Below are positions 1-9,756 of a stretch of 64,000 nucleotides of DNA, piece after piece. The position numbers and the translations under genes were made by a program. Source of the stretch: Candidatus Dormiibacterota bacterium (lineage in GTDB: Bacteria; Chloroflexota; Dormibacteria; Dormibacterales; Dormibacteraceae); assembly GCA_003169845.1 (NCBI GenBank), contig PNAG01000002.1, positions 124,001-188,000 on the forward strand, read 5' to 3'. Numbering within the stretch: the stretch's first letter is position 1; the number at the start of each line of letters is the position of its first letter. The notes under the pieces are model-generated. The model ran no database searches and had not been told where the DNA came from. It worked only from the letters and a program-made list of their open reading frames with translations.

Positions 1-451
1 TGTAATGGGGCGCGGGCTTGACGATCACGTGGTTCGTGACACCCTTCACGCCGATGAGGCCCCTGACGATCTTGTTCGCGGCCTCGGACTGATAAGTCCA
101 GTCGACCTGGCCTTCGAGAGTGACCCATCCATGCATGACCTTGGCCTTGACAGCCTCATGCGGGATGGCGGCGTTCCATGTCATCTGATTGGATATCGCA
201 AGCGCGATATCGCTATCGTCGCGGGTCCGATCGCCGGCCAGCTTGACGACCAGGTCATTGGCCACCGCCAGCACCCCGTATACCCTCAAGGATGCCCGTT
301 CCGCTGCGATCAGCTCCGTGTAAGTGTTCACATGTCCTGTCAGCGTCACCGCTCCCCTGTCTACTGCGACACCAATGTTCGCTGAGTCGACTTTGGGCTC
401 CCACTCCAACTCACGAATGACGTCTGCTTGAAGCTCCTTGTCCAGTTGCAT
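1..451 (-). CDS. BON-domain protein (truncated by window start; not in the supplied ORF track)
   Basis: Reverse strand from ATG at 451 preceded by AGGAGGT gives MQLDKELQADVIRELEWEPKVDSANIGVAVDRGAVTLTGHVNTYTELIAAERASLRVYGVLAVANDLVVKL..., with BON repeats (VDSANIGVAVDRGAVTLTGHV; VMHGWVTLEGQVDW); open to base 1. Confidence 0.88.
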   Translation of the reverse strand, partial: MQLDKELQADVIRELEWEPKVDSANIGVAVDRGAVTLTGHVNTYTELIAAERASLRVYGVLAVANDLVVKLAGDRTRDDSDIALAISNQMTWNAAIPHEAVKAKVMHGWVTLEGQVDWTYQSEAANKIVRGLIGVKGVTNHVIVKPAPHY

Positions 452-601
452 GGCACGACCTCCTGAGTAATTAGGGCTCAGCAACCCACTGACTCCCTTG
501 TAGCTGAAACCCCTGGCCGGCACATGAGGCGGCTGTCACCCGATCCCAGGGCCGGACGGCCCTACCTGATCGCGCATGACCGATCAACGATTCGTGCCGA
601 A

Positions 602-916
602 ATGGAAGTGACCATTCACGATCGAACGCGAGATCTCCCGACCGAAGTTCACGCCTACGTTAAAAGGAAGGTGATGGGCCTTTCCGATCATTTCGACCTG
701 ATCTCGGCGGCCGAAGTCGAGTTCGATCGAGACGTGAAGAAGAGACGGGAGCCGCTACACGTCGTGAAGGTCACGCTCCACCTGGTAGGCCACCGTCTGC
801 GCGATCTACGTGCAAGCGAAACCGGTCGCGATCAGCTCGCGACCTTTGACCTACTGATGGAAAAGATCGACGGCGAGGTCACACGCTTGAAGAGACGGGT
901 CAGGGCTCACCCGTAG
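602..916 (+). CDS. HPF/RaiA-like ribosome-hibernation/sigma-54-modulation family protein
   Basis: MEVTIHDRTRDLPTEVHAYVKRKVMGLSDHFDLISAAEVEFDRDVKKRREPLHVVKVTLHLVG; internal ATG preferred over 524 by comparison with the paralog at 9757. Confidence 0.75.
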   Translation: MEVTIHDRTRDLPTEVHAYVKRKVMGLSDHFDLISAAEVEFDRDVKKRREPLHVVKVTLHLVGHRLRDLRASETGRDQLATFDLLMEKIDGEVTRLKRRVRAHP

Positions 917-927
917 CCGCCGCCGGA

Positions 928-1380
928 CTACGGCCGCTTCGAGCGTTTGGCTCCCGACCGGGTCACACCGCCGGCCTGCCAGTAGCCGATGTTCGCGCCC
1001 TGAACGCCAGGCGCAACTTCGTGGCTCTCTTCTCCCAGCTTGCCACGCCGGCGTCCGGAAATCCGATCGGGGGACCTCGCCGGTTGAGATTTACTTTGCC
1101 TCGCTGTCACCGACCGGCTCTTTTGGATCGCAGGCTCATGCTGTCGGAGCGGTGGGTCCATGGAACTTCGTTCCGGCCGGAGCGCCGGCTGTCCTTCCGG
1201 TGGCCCGAGCTCATCTTCGGGCTCCGGCCCCAGGCTCGCAATGTATTTGACTATTTCGGCCTTGCCGGCTCCTGAGGCAAGCAGACCCAGGACGTCCTTC
1301 TGAGCGTTCGGCGGCAGGCCGGCTAAGTAGTCCTCCAGTTCCTTGTCGGTGACGCCCTCGGGCGGGATTAGGTTCTGCAT
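928..1380 (-). CDS. Small hypothetical protein
   Basis: 150-aa ORF, acidic N-terminus (MQNLIPPEGVTDKELEDYLAGLPPNAQKDVLGLL); no family recognised. Confidence 0.4.
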   Translation of the reverse strand: MQNLIPPEGVTDKELEDYLAGLPPNAQKDVLGLLASGAGKAEIVKYIASLGPEPEDELGPPEGQPALRPERSSMDPPLRQHEPAIQKSRSVTARQSKSQPARSPDRISGRRRGKLGEESHEVAPGVQGANIGYWQAGGVTRSGAKRSKRP

Positions 1381-1657
1381 CTGCTTAGCACCTCACTAGC
1401 CGCCGTTCGCGGTTGACTCTGCTCATCCCGTAGATGAGCTTTGATGAAGGCCCAGATCTCCACCAGAGCCGTTTGGCCCCCACACGCCGGGCCCCTCAAG
1501 CGTTCAGATGCGAGGGCTGCGATTCTGGAAGTCTCGAAAGGAACTCAAGACTCTCGCAATCGGTCTCGATGGACGAGACCGCCAGATTTCGGGACCGTGA
1601 TGCCCCGGCTTCAAATCCCGGGCCCCCAGATCCGAGTTTCCGATGAGCACGCGGCGG

Positions 1658-2101
1658 TCACGCGTGCGCCTGATCAATCGCCGACTGCAGCGATTGAACG
1701 TAGGCATCGCTGGTGTAGGTGGCTCCCGAGACGGTGTCGATTTGTGCTGTCTTAGCCGAGACAGCCTGCAGGGCTTCGTCACGCAGGATCGGACCGGCCG
1801 CTTGACTGATTTCGACAGAGCGTGCCCGATCACTGGGAAGCAGTGGTGCCTGAACATCGGTGATGTGGCCGTTCGAGACGGTGATTTCAACCTGCACGTC
1901 CCCGAAACGGGTCGTGATGTCCTGACCGGTGTACTGCCCATTCTTCAGAGGAGCCGGAATCTGGAGCGTGGGGGCCCCAAAACCGCCACACCCCACCAGG
2001 AGCATGGACGAAACCGCAGACGCGGCGGCGCCCGTGGCGGCGCGTCTTTTCCGCGTGAGGATAGCCGAGTGCAGACGCAACCGAGCGCCGTCCCGTTTCA
2101 T
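1658..2101 (-). CDS. FMN-binding domain lipoprotein
   Basis: Lipobox-like SMLLVGCGG; FGDVQVEITVSNGHITDVQ...VSGATYTSDAYVQSLQSAI = FMN_bind with flavinylation motif. Confidence 0.85.
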   Translation of the reverse strand: MKRDGARLRLHSAILTRKRRAATGAAASAVSSMLLVGCGGFGAPTLQIPAPLKNGQYTGQDITTRFGDVQVEITVSNGHITDVQAPLLPSDRARSVEISQAAGPILRDEALQAVSAKTAQIDTVSGATYTSDAYVQSLQSAIDQAHA

Positions 2102-2111
2102 GAGGAACGCG

Positions 2112-2618
2112 TTAGCCCAGGTGCGCCTGCTGCAGGGCCGACTCGAGCGATTGCGCGTAGGACTGACTGGTGTAGGTCGCTCCGCTGATGATGTTGATGT
2201 TTGCGCTCTGCGCCTGCAATGCTTCGGTACGCAGCCACGGGCCGGCCTGCTGGCTGATGTATGCCGATTCTGCTCGGTCGGTTGGAAGTACCACCGCCTG
2301 GACGTCCGTTATGTGCCCGTTGGAGATCACCACCCGCACCTGAACGTCGCCGAAGCGGTTCGGAAAGTCGGTACCGGTGAAAGTTCCGTTTAGAGCGGTG
2401 GACGCGGACGGTGAGGGCGATGGAGAGGGTGTCGTTGCCGGTGTGGCCGAAGGTGAGGGCACGGCCGAAGGCGAAGCCGATGGACTCGCGGGGTTGCCGG
2501 CAGTTTGGTTTGGAGATACGGGTGCGATCGCACTCAACTGGTGTGGCGCGACTTTGTAGTTGAGAAGCCAGACGACTCCCACAACGGTGACGCCGGTGAC
2601 GATGGTCGACCTCTTCAT
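2112..2618 (-). CDS. FMN-binding domain protein with N-terminal anchor and Ser/Pro-rich linker
   Basis: N-terminal TM, linker PSASPSAVPSPSATPATTPSPSPSPSAS, FMN_bind core with ISGATYTSQSYAQSL. Confidence 0.85.
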   Translation of the reverse strand: MKRSTIVTGVTVVGVVWLLNYKVAPHQLSAIAPVSPNQTAGNPASPSASPSAVPSPSATPATTPSPSPSPSASTALNGTFTGTDFPNRFGDVQVRVVISNGHITDVQAVVLPTDRAESAYISQQAGPWLRTEALQAQSANINIISGATYTSQSYAQSLESALQQAHLG

Positions 2619-4018
2619 TGCAATCTAAAGACCTCCGTTCTAATTTGGTCGGACGACAGGCCAAGTGCCTCAAGAGAGGTGCGGACGACGGCCATCATCG
2701 CGATAGGCCCGCACACGTAAACGGCTCGATCAAATATGTCTGGCACAAGCCGGGCAAGGTTGGCGGGTGTGAACCAGGCCTCGCGGCTGGGTCGGCGACT
2801 AGCAGCTTGAGTGATTAGGTAATCAACCCGCACCGAGCCCTCCCGGGTAGAAAGGGCGTCCAACTCCTTCTTGAAAACAATGTCGCCTTCACTGTGAGCC
2901 CGATAGAGAATCCGAACATCGAAACCGTCGGTCGCCATCTCCTCCGCGAGAGGCCTGATCGGAGTAATGCCAATTCCGCCGGCGATGAGCAACACCTTCG
3001 CATTCTTTGGTCGTTCAATGAACTTTCCGAAGGGGCCGTCGACCAGGATTGGGGTGCCGGGTTTCAAGGTGTGGATATTGCTCGTGAAGTCGCCAATGTT
3101 CTTGACCGTTATGCGCAGGCGGCGGCCGTTGGGGACCGCTGAGATCGAGAACGGGTGGGCTTGCCACCAACGCGTCCGATCAAGAAACCGCCAGATCGCG
3201 AACTGGCCGGCTTCCGCCTCGAACTGATCGAGGTCGCGGCCCGTGATGTAAATGGAGAAGACACCGCGCGCCTCCTTCTCCACGGCCTGGACGTGAAAGC
3301 GGTGGCGCGAGTAGGTGGCGAGGGGTCCAACGACCCGGTAAAGAAGGAGGGACCCGCCGACCAGGACGTACAGCCCGCACCAGTACCAGACGAAAGCTGG
3401 GTTCCCAGCGAAGTCGACCCCGGTCGCCAGCTGGTGGCTGAAAGCCAACGCTACAGCCAGGTAGGCATAGAGATGGACGAAGTACCAGGTTTCGTACGCG
3501 AGGCGGCGTCTTGCGATCGTGACCGACATCACGACGACGGCGATCATGAGTCCAAGGGCGACGATGGCCGCCAGAAGGCCCTGGTAACTGGCTATGAAGT
3601 CGCCCAGTTGGCTGGCAACGTCCTTGCCGTCGCCGAGTTGATATCCGAGAGTTTGGAAGACGCCGTGCCCGATCAGCAGACCAATGGCGAGGTAGCCGTT
3701 CCATTTGTGCAGGACCGCCAAGCGCTCCAGACCAAAGGCGCGCTCCAGCCACGGCAGTCGCGCCATGAACAGCAATTGCCAGAGCACGAAGTAGGTTCCG
3801 AGGAGTCCCGTGACCCTGCCGATGCCGTTGAACGCGTCGGAAGCATTGCGCGTTATCTCGAAGCCGGTGCTGAACCACCAGAAGCCAAGGACGATTACGG
3901 CGTTGACTGCAAAGACGGCATAGGCAAGGTCTGGACTCGACCAGGCCGAATAGGCTGGAGGTCGGCGCGGTGTGAGCTCGGTCTCCGAAGGGGCGGTCAG
4001 ATGCTGCACGTTGAGCAC
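2615..4018 (-). CDS. Ferric-reductase/NOX-like transmembrane oxidoreductase with FAD/NAD(P)-binding domains
   Basis: Multiple TM helices with His residues, then HPFSISAVPNGRRLRITVK and KVLLIAGGIGITPIRPLAEEM, CGPIAMM (ferredoxin reductase fold). Confidence 0.85.
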   Translation of the reverse strand: MLNVQHLTAPSETELTPRRPPAYSAWSSPDLAYAVFAVNAVIVLGFWWFSTGFEITRNASDAFNGIGRVTGLLGTYFVLWQLLFMARLPWLERAFGLERLAVLHKWNGYLAIGLLIGHGVFQTLGYQLGDGKDVASQLGDFIASYQGLLAAIVALGLMIAVVVMSVTIARRRLAYETWYFVHLYAYLAVALAFSHQLATGVDFAGNPAFVWYWCGLYVLVGGSLLLYRVVGPLATYSRHRFHVQAVEKEARGVFSIYITGRDLDQFEAEAGQFAIWRFLDRTRWWQAHPFSISAVPNGRRLRITVKNIGDFTSNIHTLKPGTPILVDGPFGKFIERPKNAKVLLIAGGIGITPIRPLAEEMATDGFDVRILYRAHSEGDIVFKKELDALSTREGSVRVDYLITQAASRRPSREAWFTPANLARLVPDIFDRAVYVCGPIAMMAVVRTSLEALGLSSDQIRTEVFRLQ

Positions 4019-4035
4019 CTACGCTAGCCCGCATT

Positions 4036-4088
4036 CATTGGAGGTCGATTGGGGAGACGTGGCCTGGATCTCCAATCCGATTCCAATG
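4036..4088. promoter_or_regulatory. Inverted-repeat element in divergent promoter (CATTGGAGGTCGATTGG / CCAATCCGATTCCAATG)
   Basis: Arms 4036-4052 and 4072-4088 complementary at 13/17; four ATTGG boxes between divergent redox operons. Confidence 0.45.
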
Positions 4089-4122
4089 TGGAGTCCCTAA
4101 AATCGAATCTGGGTAACGCTCA

Positions 4123-4728
4123 TTGGCTGAGATCAAATACCGGCGTGGGGAATCGACCGAATCCGGCGTGGTTGCGAATGAGCGCTTGACCTCGCTCACT
4201 GGCGCCCTACTTCTCGTGCTTCTTGCCCTGATGGGACTCACCATCATCAGTGTCCGGCGGTTGCTTCCTGAGCATTTCTTGCTGGGCATTTTGCTGGTAC
4301 CGCCGCTGGCCCTGAAACTGGCTTCCACCGGGTATCGGTTCGGGCGCTACTACACCGGCGACCAGCAGTACCAGCGCGCCGGGCCGCCGCAGCTGCTCAT
4401 GCGGCTCCTCGCGCCGATCGTCGTCCTATCCACGGTGGCCATTTTCGCTACAGGAATCGAACTGTGGCTCTTTGGATTGCGCTTCGGCAGCATCTGGGTC
4501 GAGGCCCACAAACTGAGCTTTGCGATCTGGCTGCCGGCCACAGGCGTACACGTGCTCGGCCACCTGATTCGGACCAGCCAGGCGGCAGTCGAGGAAATTT
4601 CAGTCTCCCGTTCGGCGAGCGCGATTACGCGGCGATCGCTTGTGTTCGGGAGCCTGCTTACCGGTGTGGTGCTCGCGCTTGCCAGCCTGACCTATGCGAC
4701 TCCGTTCATCTTCTTCCGGGATGGCTAG
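4123..4728 (+). CDS. Cytochrome-b-like integral membrane protein (four-helix)
   Basis: TTG start; four hydrophobic segments with conserved His (EAHKLSFAIWLPATGVHVLGHL). Confidence 0.65.
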   Translation: MAEIKYRRGESTESGVVANERLTSLTGALLLVLLALMGLTIISVRRLLPEHFLLGILLVPPLALKLASTGYRFGRYYTGDQQYQRAGPPQLLMRLLAPIVVLSTVAIFATGIELWLFGLRFGSIWVEAHKLSFAIWLPATGVHVLGHLIRTSQAAVEEISVSRSASAITRRSLVFGSLLTGVVLALASLTYATPFIFFRDG

Positions 4729-4737
4729 CAGATTGCA

Positions 4738-5406
4738 ATGACTTCGGTCCTGATCATTGAGGATGAGGTGAACCTGAGCCGGATCCTGGCGCGGGTGCTG
4801 GAGGAGGAAGGGTTTCAGGCGCTGGTGGAATACCGAGGGGACAGCGGTCTGGAGACGGCTCTAGCCAGCGCTCCGGATGCGGTGGTGCTCGACCTGTCGT
4901 TGCCGGGTATGGATGGGCTTCGTGTCTGTCGCGAGCTTCGTGCCCGGGGCTTGCGGATGCCAGTGATCATGCTCACCGCCCGGGACGCCGTGCCGGATCG
5001 CGTCCGGGGCCTCGACCATGGCGCCGACGACTACCTTGTGAAGCCATTCGCAATCGAAGAGTTGATTGCGCGCCTCCGGGCTCATCTTCGTCGAGCCGGC
5101 GAACCTAACGAGCGCCTGGTGGTCGCGGACCTGGTGCTGGAGCCGAGCGCGCGGAGGGTGCGTCGCGGAGGCAGGGAACTGAGCTTGACTGCTCAGGAGT
5201 TCGATCTACTCGAGTTCCTCATGCGCCATCGTGGCCAAGTTATGAGCCGGCAGCGGATCCTGGACCACGTCTGGGGTTATGAGGCCATGCCGGTGTCCAA
5301 CATCGTCGATATTTACATCCACTACCTCCGCGACAAAGTCGACAACAGCAATAAGGCAAAGCTGATCAAGACCGTGCGCTCGGTCGGCTATGTATTGCGC
5401 ACATGA
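4738..5406 (+). CDS. OmpR-family response regulator
   Basis: ILIIEDE receiver start, DAVVLDLSLPGMDGL phosphoacceptor, KPF, C-terminal winged helix (VWGYEAMPVSNIVDIYIHYLRDKVD). Confidence 0.95.
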   Translation: MTSVLIIEDEVNLSRILARVLEEEGFQALVEYRGDSGLETALASAPDAVVLDLSLPGMDGLRVCRELRARGLRMPVIMLTARDAVPDRVRGLDHGADDYLVKPFAIEELIARLRAHLRRAGEPNERLVVADLVLEPSARRVRRGGRELSLTAQEFDLLEFLMRHRGQVMSRQRILDHVWGYEAMPVSNIVDIYIHYLRDKVDNSNKAKLIKTVRSVGYVLRT

Positions 5407-6731
5407 TCTTCGGCAGCCTTCGCAAACGATTGCTGCTAACGAACGTGGCCGTGATGGCGGCAATCCTGATCGCGCTTGGCGGGGGAATCCTGCTTGTGAT
5501 GGATCGCCTCCTGGTCGCGCAAGAAACTTCTACGGTCGAGTCGGACCTGCAACGGGCTGTGATCGAGCGTCGCGAGTTGAGCCAGGACGAGTTCCAAAGC
5601 CGGCACACCTTCTACACATCAGGCACGTTTTTTGTCATTTGGGACAATTCGGGCAAAGTAACTTTCAACCCTTCTGGTGCCCCAACGGCTCAGCTCCAGC
5701 CGGTTGAAATGGCTGCTCTAAGCGGCCATGCCGGCACGGTCCGCGTCAATCTGCAGGCGAGTCAGCCTGCACTGATCGCTTCTCAAGTCCTCTCCGATCA
5801 AGGTGTAACGACAGGCGTACTACAGGCCGGCCGCAGCCTGGTACCCATGTTGTCGGTCGAGCGCGAAGCGCTGCTTGTGATGCTGGGCGCCGGGTTGGGA
5901 GCCCTGCTTGTGATCGTTCTCGCGGGTTGGTTTCTGACCGAGCGAGCGCTAGCCCCGATTCGCGCGGCGATGGATCGTCAGGTTCGCTTCACCGCGGACG
6001 CCTCCCATGAACTCCGAACGCCGCTCACCATCGTTGACGCCGGGCTGCAGGTCTTGAAGCGCCATCCAGACCAAACGGTGGGTCGCAACGCTCAGCTGCT
6101 CGATTCGATCTCAGCTGAGACCCACCGCATGACCCGGCTGGTCGACGATCTCCTTACCCTGGCCCGCGTCGATTCAGGTCAGACGCAGCTTCAAATCGAG
6201 CCAACTGATGTCAGCGAGCTGGTCGTCTCGACGGGCCAAGACCTGCAAGCATTGGCGGCTAGCCGGGGCGGTCATCTCGATGTCCGATCCGAGCCTCGCA
6301 TCGAGGCACAGGTCGACCGTGACCGGCTTCGCCAATTGCTGGTGATACTGGTCGACAACGCTTTGCTCCACGGCGAGCCCGGTGGCCCTGTCGAAGTTCG
6401 AACTGACCGAGTCGGCCACGAGTTGCGCCTGGAGGTCTCTGATCGGGGGCCTGGCATTCCGGTGGAGCACCGCGGCAAGGTATTCGAGCGCTTCTACCAG
6501 CTGGATAGCAGCCGTTCTGGAAGCAGCGCCGGCCTCGGCCTCGCCATAGCCCGATGGATTGTCAGCGCGCACGGAGGCACCATCAAGCTCATGGACAACG
6601 ATCCGGGTCTGATGGTGAGGGTCTTGCTTCCGCTGCGCGCGTCGAACGAGGACGCCAATCGCTCGCCGGCACGTGGCGGGAGCACAGCGAAGAAGGCCAT
6701 TCCAAAGCCGAATCCATCGTCGACCACCTGA
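5403..6731 (+). CDS. Sensor histidine kinase
   Basis: FTADASHELRTPLTIV H-box; DRLRQLLVILVDNALLHG N-box; GPGIP; GLGLAIARWIV; 4-bp overlap with regulator. Confidence 0.95.
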   Translation: MIFGSLRKRLLLTNVAVMAAILIALGGGILLVMDRLLVAQETSTVESDLQRAVIERRELSQDEFQSRHTFYTSGTFFVIWDNSGKVTFNPSGAPTAQLQPVEMAALSGHAGTVRVNLQASQPALIASQVLSDQGVTTGVLQAGRSLVPMLSVEREALLVMLGAGLGALLVIVLAGWFLTERALAPIRAAMDRQVRFTADASHELRTPLTIVDAGLQVLKRHPDQTVGRNAQLLDSISAETHRMTRLVDDLLTLARVDSGQTQLQIEPTDVSELVVSTGQDLQALAASRGGHLDVRSEPRIEAQVDRDRLRQLLVILVDNALLHGEPGGPVEVRTDRVGHELRLEVSDRGPGIPVEHRGKVFERFYQLDSSRSGSSAGLGLAIARWIVSAHGGTIKLMDNDPGLMVRVLLPLRASNEDANRSPARGGSTAKKAIPKPNPSSTT

Positions 6732-6745
6732 TCGGAGCCTTGGCT

Positions 6746-7495
6746 GTGCGCCGCGTTGAGGAGGTGATGGGGATGCCGGTTACCGTCCAGGTGGTCGACG
6801 CCGAAGCCGACGAGCAGGCATTGGACGAGGTCTTCAATGAGTTCAGGCTTCTCGACCGAACCTTCAGCCCATTCCTCGTGGACAGCGAGGTGAGCCGGAT
6901 CAACCGCGGAGAGCTACGACCGGAGAACGCCGGTCAGCTGGTGAACCAGGCGATCAACCTGTGCCATCTCTATGAACAAGCGACGGAGCGCTATTTCTCG
7001 GCCTGGATAGGCGGCCGTTTCGACCCATCAGGGTTGATCAAGGGCTGGGCAATCGACCGCGCCTGCTCAATCCTCGACCGTCACGGCCTCCGCGACTACT
7101 TCGTTGACGCCGGCGGCGACGTCCAGACCCGTGGCCGAAACCCGGACCGGGGCCCATGGCGCGTCGGTGTAAGGCATCCCGTCGAGCGGGACAAGGTCGC
7201 CCGTGTAATCTTGGCTAGCGGCTTGGCGGTCGCCACCTCCGGCACGTACGAGAAGGGTGAGCATATTCTCGACCCCCACAGCGGCAGACCCGCCAGCGCC
7301 TGGCTCAGCTTCACGGTTGTTGGACCGGATATCCTCCAGGCCGATGTTTACGCGACCGCGTGCTTCGCCATGGGAATCGCCGGACTCGACTTCGTGGCGC
7401 GGGTCGCCAGATACGAGGCGTACGCCATCGATCCCCAGCTACGCGCTAGCTCCACAGCGGGATTCGCGGCGCTCTGCGACACGGTTGCAAGCTAG
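6746..7495 (+). CDS. apbE: FAD:protein FMN transferase (ApbE family)
   Basis: VEEVMGMPVTVQV, FSPFLVDSEVSRINRGE, FDPSGLIKGWAIDRA, DYFVDAGGDVQTRG, HILDPHSGRPA; in-frame GTG at 6746. Confidence 0.9.
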   Translation: MRRVEEVMGMPVTVQVVDAEADEQALDEVFNEFRLLDRTFSPFLVDSEVSRINRGELRPENAGQLVNQAINLCHLYEQATERYFSAWIGGRFDPSGLIKGWAIDRACSILDRHGLRDYFVDAGGDVQTRGRNPDRGPWRVGVRHPVERDKVARVILASGLAVATSGTYEKGEHILDPHSGRPASAWLSFTVVGPDILQADVYATACFAMGIAGLDFVARVARYEAYAIDPQLRASSTAGFAALCDTVAS

Positions 7496-7722
7496 TTGCA
7501 ATGCATCCGGCCGGGGTGCTGGGGCCGGCTTGCACTTTGATCCTTCGCGGGCCGCCCGAAGAAGGCGAAGTCGCCTGGGCCGATTCCAGCCGACTTACTT
7601 CGCACGGAGCCCCAGACATTAGATCGTCGAGCCGCTCCAAACGTCCCGGCCGGAAGTCCCGAGGACTTCAGGGCCTTTGGCACTCCTTGGCGCCGATCAC
7701 CCCAATCAGGATGTGATCCGAA

Positions 7723-8181
7723 GTGTTCCTTCGGTCCTATGTGGTTGTAGCGCGCCCGTTTGAAGAGGTCGGGGCTCAGATGGCTAAAGGCGCCGGAAAC
7801 TGGTTGCCCGACATGGCGAATGATGCGAACGGGGGCGGAGAGAAGCTTCTGTCCGAATTGGGGTTCGACCTCGGCAAACGCCGGGTCGGCAGGCGCATCA
7901 AGGTGGAGATCGGCGCGCCAAAGGCGTCCGCCGGGCTCATCTTCATGCCTATCCGGTGGCGCGCTGCTGCCGAGGCCGGGCTCTTCCCGACTCTGGAGGG
8001 AGAGCTGGAGCTCGCGGCGATCGGTAACACCAGGACCCAACTGGGTCTCAGCGCCAATTACCAGCCGCCTTTAGGGGTGCTCGGAAAAATCGCCGATCGC
8101 GCTTTGTTTCACCGGGTCGCCGAGGTGACCGTCAAAGACTTCCTCGAGAGGATCGGCGCGCGGCTCGATCGGATCCGGTAG
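7723..8181 (+). CDS. SRPBCC/polyketide-cyclase-like protein
   Basis: YVVVARPFEEVGAQMAKGAGNWLPDM... LGKIADRALFHRVAEVTVKDFLERI pattern of SRPBCC proteins. Confidence 0.55.
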   Translation: MFLRSYVVVARPFEEVGAQMAKGAGNWLPDMANDANGGGEKLLSELGFDLGKRRVGRRIKVEIGAPKASAGLIFMPIRWRAAAEAGLFPTLEGELELAAIGNTRTQLGLSANYQPPLGVLGKIADRALFHRVAEVTVKDFLERIGARLDRIR

Positions 8182-8206
8182 CAGGCGGGCTCGTGCCGAC
8201 AAGAAC

Positions 8207-9610
8207 ATGACCGCGCCGGACTCCTTCAAGACAATCATCGAGCCCTTCAAGATCAAGACCGTTGAGCCCCTTCGCATGACCTCCCGCGGCGAACGGGCCG
8301 CCTTCCTGAAGGAGGCGGGTTACAACCTCTTCCGAATCGCGTCTGCCAACGTGCTCATCGATCTCCTGACCGACTCCGGGACCGGCGCAATGAGCTCCGA
8401 GCAGTGGGCCGGGATGATGCGGGGTGACGAGGCCTATGCGGGCTCGAGCAGCTTCTACCGCTTCGAGGAGACGATCAAGGAGCTGACGGGATTCCGGCAC
8501 GTCATACCGACCCATCAGGGCAGGGCGGCGGAGAGGATCCTGTTCTCCGTCACATCCGGACCGGGCAAAGTCATCCCGGGCAACCATCACTTCGACACGA
8601 CCAGGGCAAACATCGAAGTCACCGGGGCCGAAGCGCTCGATCTTCCCTGCCGTGAAGCTGTAGACCCGTCGCTCTCGGCGCCGTTCAAAGGCAACATCGA
8701 CCTGGAGCGGCTGGAATCTCTACTGCAAGATCGAGCCCAAAACGTCCCGATGTGCATCATCACGCTGACGGACAACACCGGTGGAGGACAGCCGGTGTCG
8801 CTGCGCAACCTGCGTGATGCGCGGACGTTGCTCAATCAGCACGGTGTTCCGCTAATTCTCGACGCAGCCCGCTTCGCCGAGAATGCGATGTTCGTCAAGA
8901 TGCGAGAGCCGGGTAACGCAGACAGGACACCTCGAGAGATTGCCCGCGAGCAGTTCTCGTACGCCGACGGCTGCATGATGAGCGCCAAGAAAGATGGCAT
9001 AGCCAACATCGGCGGCTTTCTTGCTTTGAACAACGACAGCTGGGCCGAAAGGGCCCGCCAGCTCCTGATCCTGACCGAGGGCTTCACCACCTATGGCGGT
9101 CTGGCGGGCCGGGATCTGGAAGCGATCGCTCAGGGTCTCGAGGAGGTCCTCCATGAGGATTACCTCCGCTATCGGCTGCGGAGTGCCGAGTATCTCGGCG
9201 ATGGGATCCGGAATGCCGGCATACCGATCGTCGAACCTCCGGGCGGCCATGCTGTGTACATCGACGCGCGCGCGATGCTGCGCCACATCCCACCCGATCT
9301 CCTGCCGGGCCAGGCGTTGAGCTGCGCTCTCTACGTCGAAGGCGGCGTGCGCACGATTGAGGTGGGTACCGTCATGTTCGGTCACATCGATCCCAAGACA
9401 GGACAACAGGTGGCCGCAGACAAGGACCTGGTGCGTCTTGCCTTGCCGCGGCGTGTCTACACCCAGAGCCACATCGATTACGTGATTGAGGTGGCGGAAT
9501 CCCTGGCCCGAAACCGGGCGGCGATTGGAGGCTATCGGATCGTGTCCGAGCCGGCAGCGTTGCGCCATTTCACTGGTGTCTTCGAGCCTGTCGAAGCGGT
9601 TCCCGGGTAG
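8207..9610 (+). CDS. tnaA: Tryptophanase / beta-eliminating lyase
   Basis: IEPFKIKTVEPLRMTSRGERAAFLKEAGYNLFRIASANVLIDLLTDSGTGAMSSEQWAGMMRGDEAYAGS; PLP-Lys region ADGCMMSAKKDGIANIGGF. Confidence 0.92.
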   Translation: MTAPDSFKTIIEPFKIKTVEPLRMTSRGERAAFLKEAGYNLFRIASANVLIDLLTDSGTGAMSSEQWAGMMRGDEAYAGSSSFYRFEETIKELTGFRHVIPTHQGRAAERILFSVTSGPGKVIPGNHHFDTTRANIEVTGAEALDLPCREAVDPSLSAPFKGNIDLERLESLLQDRAQNVPMCIITLTDNTGGGQPVSLRNLRDARTLLNQHGVPLILDAARFAENAMFVKMREPGNADRTPREIAREQFSYADGCMMSAKKDGIANIGGFLALNNDSWAERARQLLILTEGFTTYGGLAGRDLEAIAQGLEEVLHEDYLRYRLRSAEYLGDGIRNAGIPIVEPPGGHAVYIDARAMLRHIPPDLLPGQALSCALYVEGGVRTIEVGTVMFGHIDPKTGQQVAADKDLVRLALPRRVYTQSHIDYVIEVAESLARNRAAIGGYRIVSEPAALRHFTGVFEPVEAVPG

Positions 9611-9756
9611 CAACCGTCCGCCTGCCTCCCGCCGGCGGGTAGGAGATCCCCTCGCGTCGTCTATATGTAGTGCGAGCGACCGCCAAGAGGGTCCCCCAGT
9701 CCGCAGGACTGTCGGCCCTCACGAATCTGCATGCAGCGAGAGAGAATCCGTTCGGC

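Noticed and set aside
8182-8206. tnaC-like attenuator upstream of tryptophanase
   Set aside because: Only 25 bp separate the upstream gene from tnaA; no room for a Trp-containing leader peptide and Rho region.
9625-9645. CCCGCCGGCGGG palindrome downstream of tnaA as a terminator
   Set aside because: Strong hairpin but no U-tract follows; not enough support to annotate.
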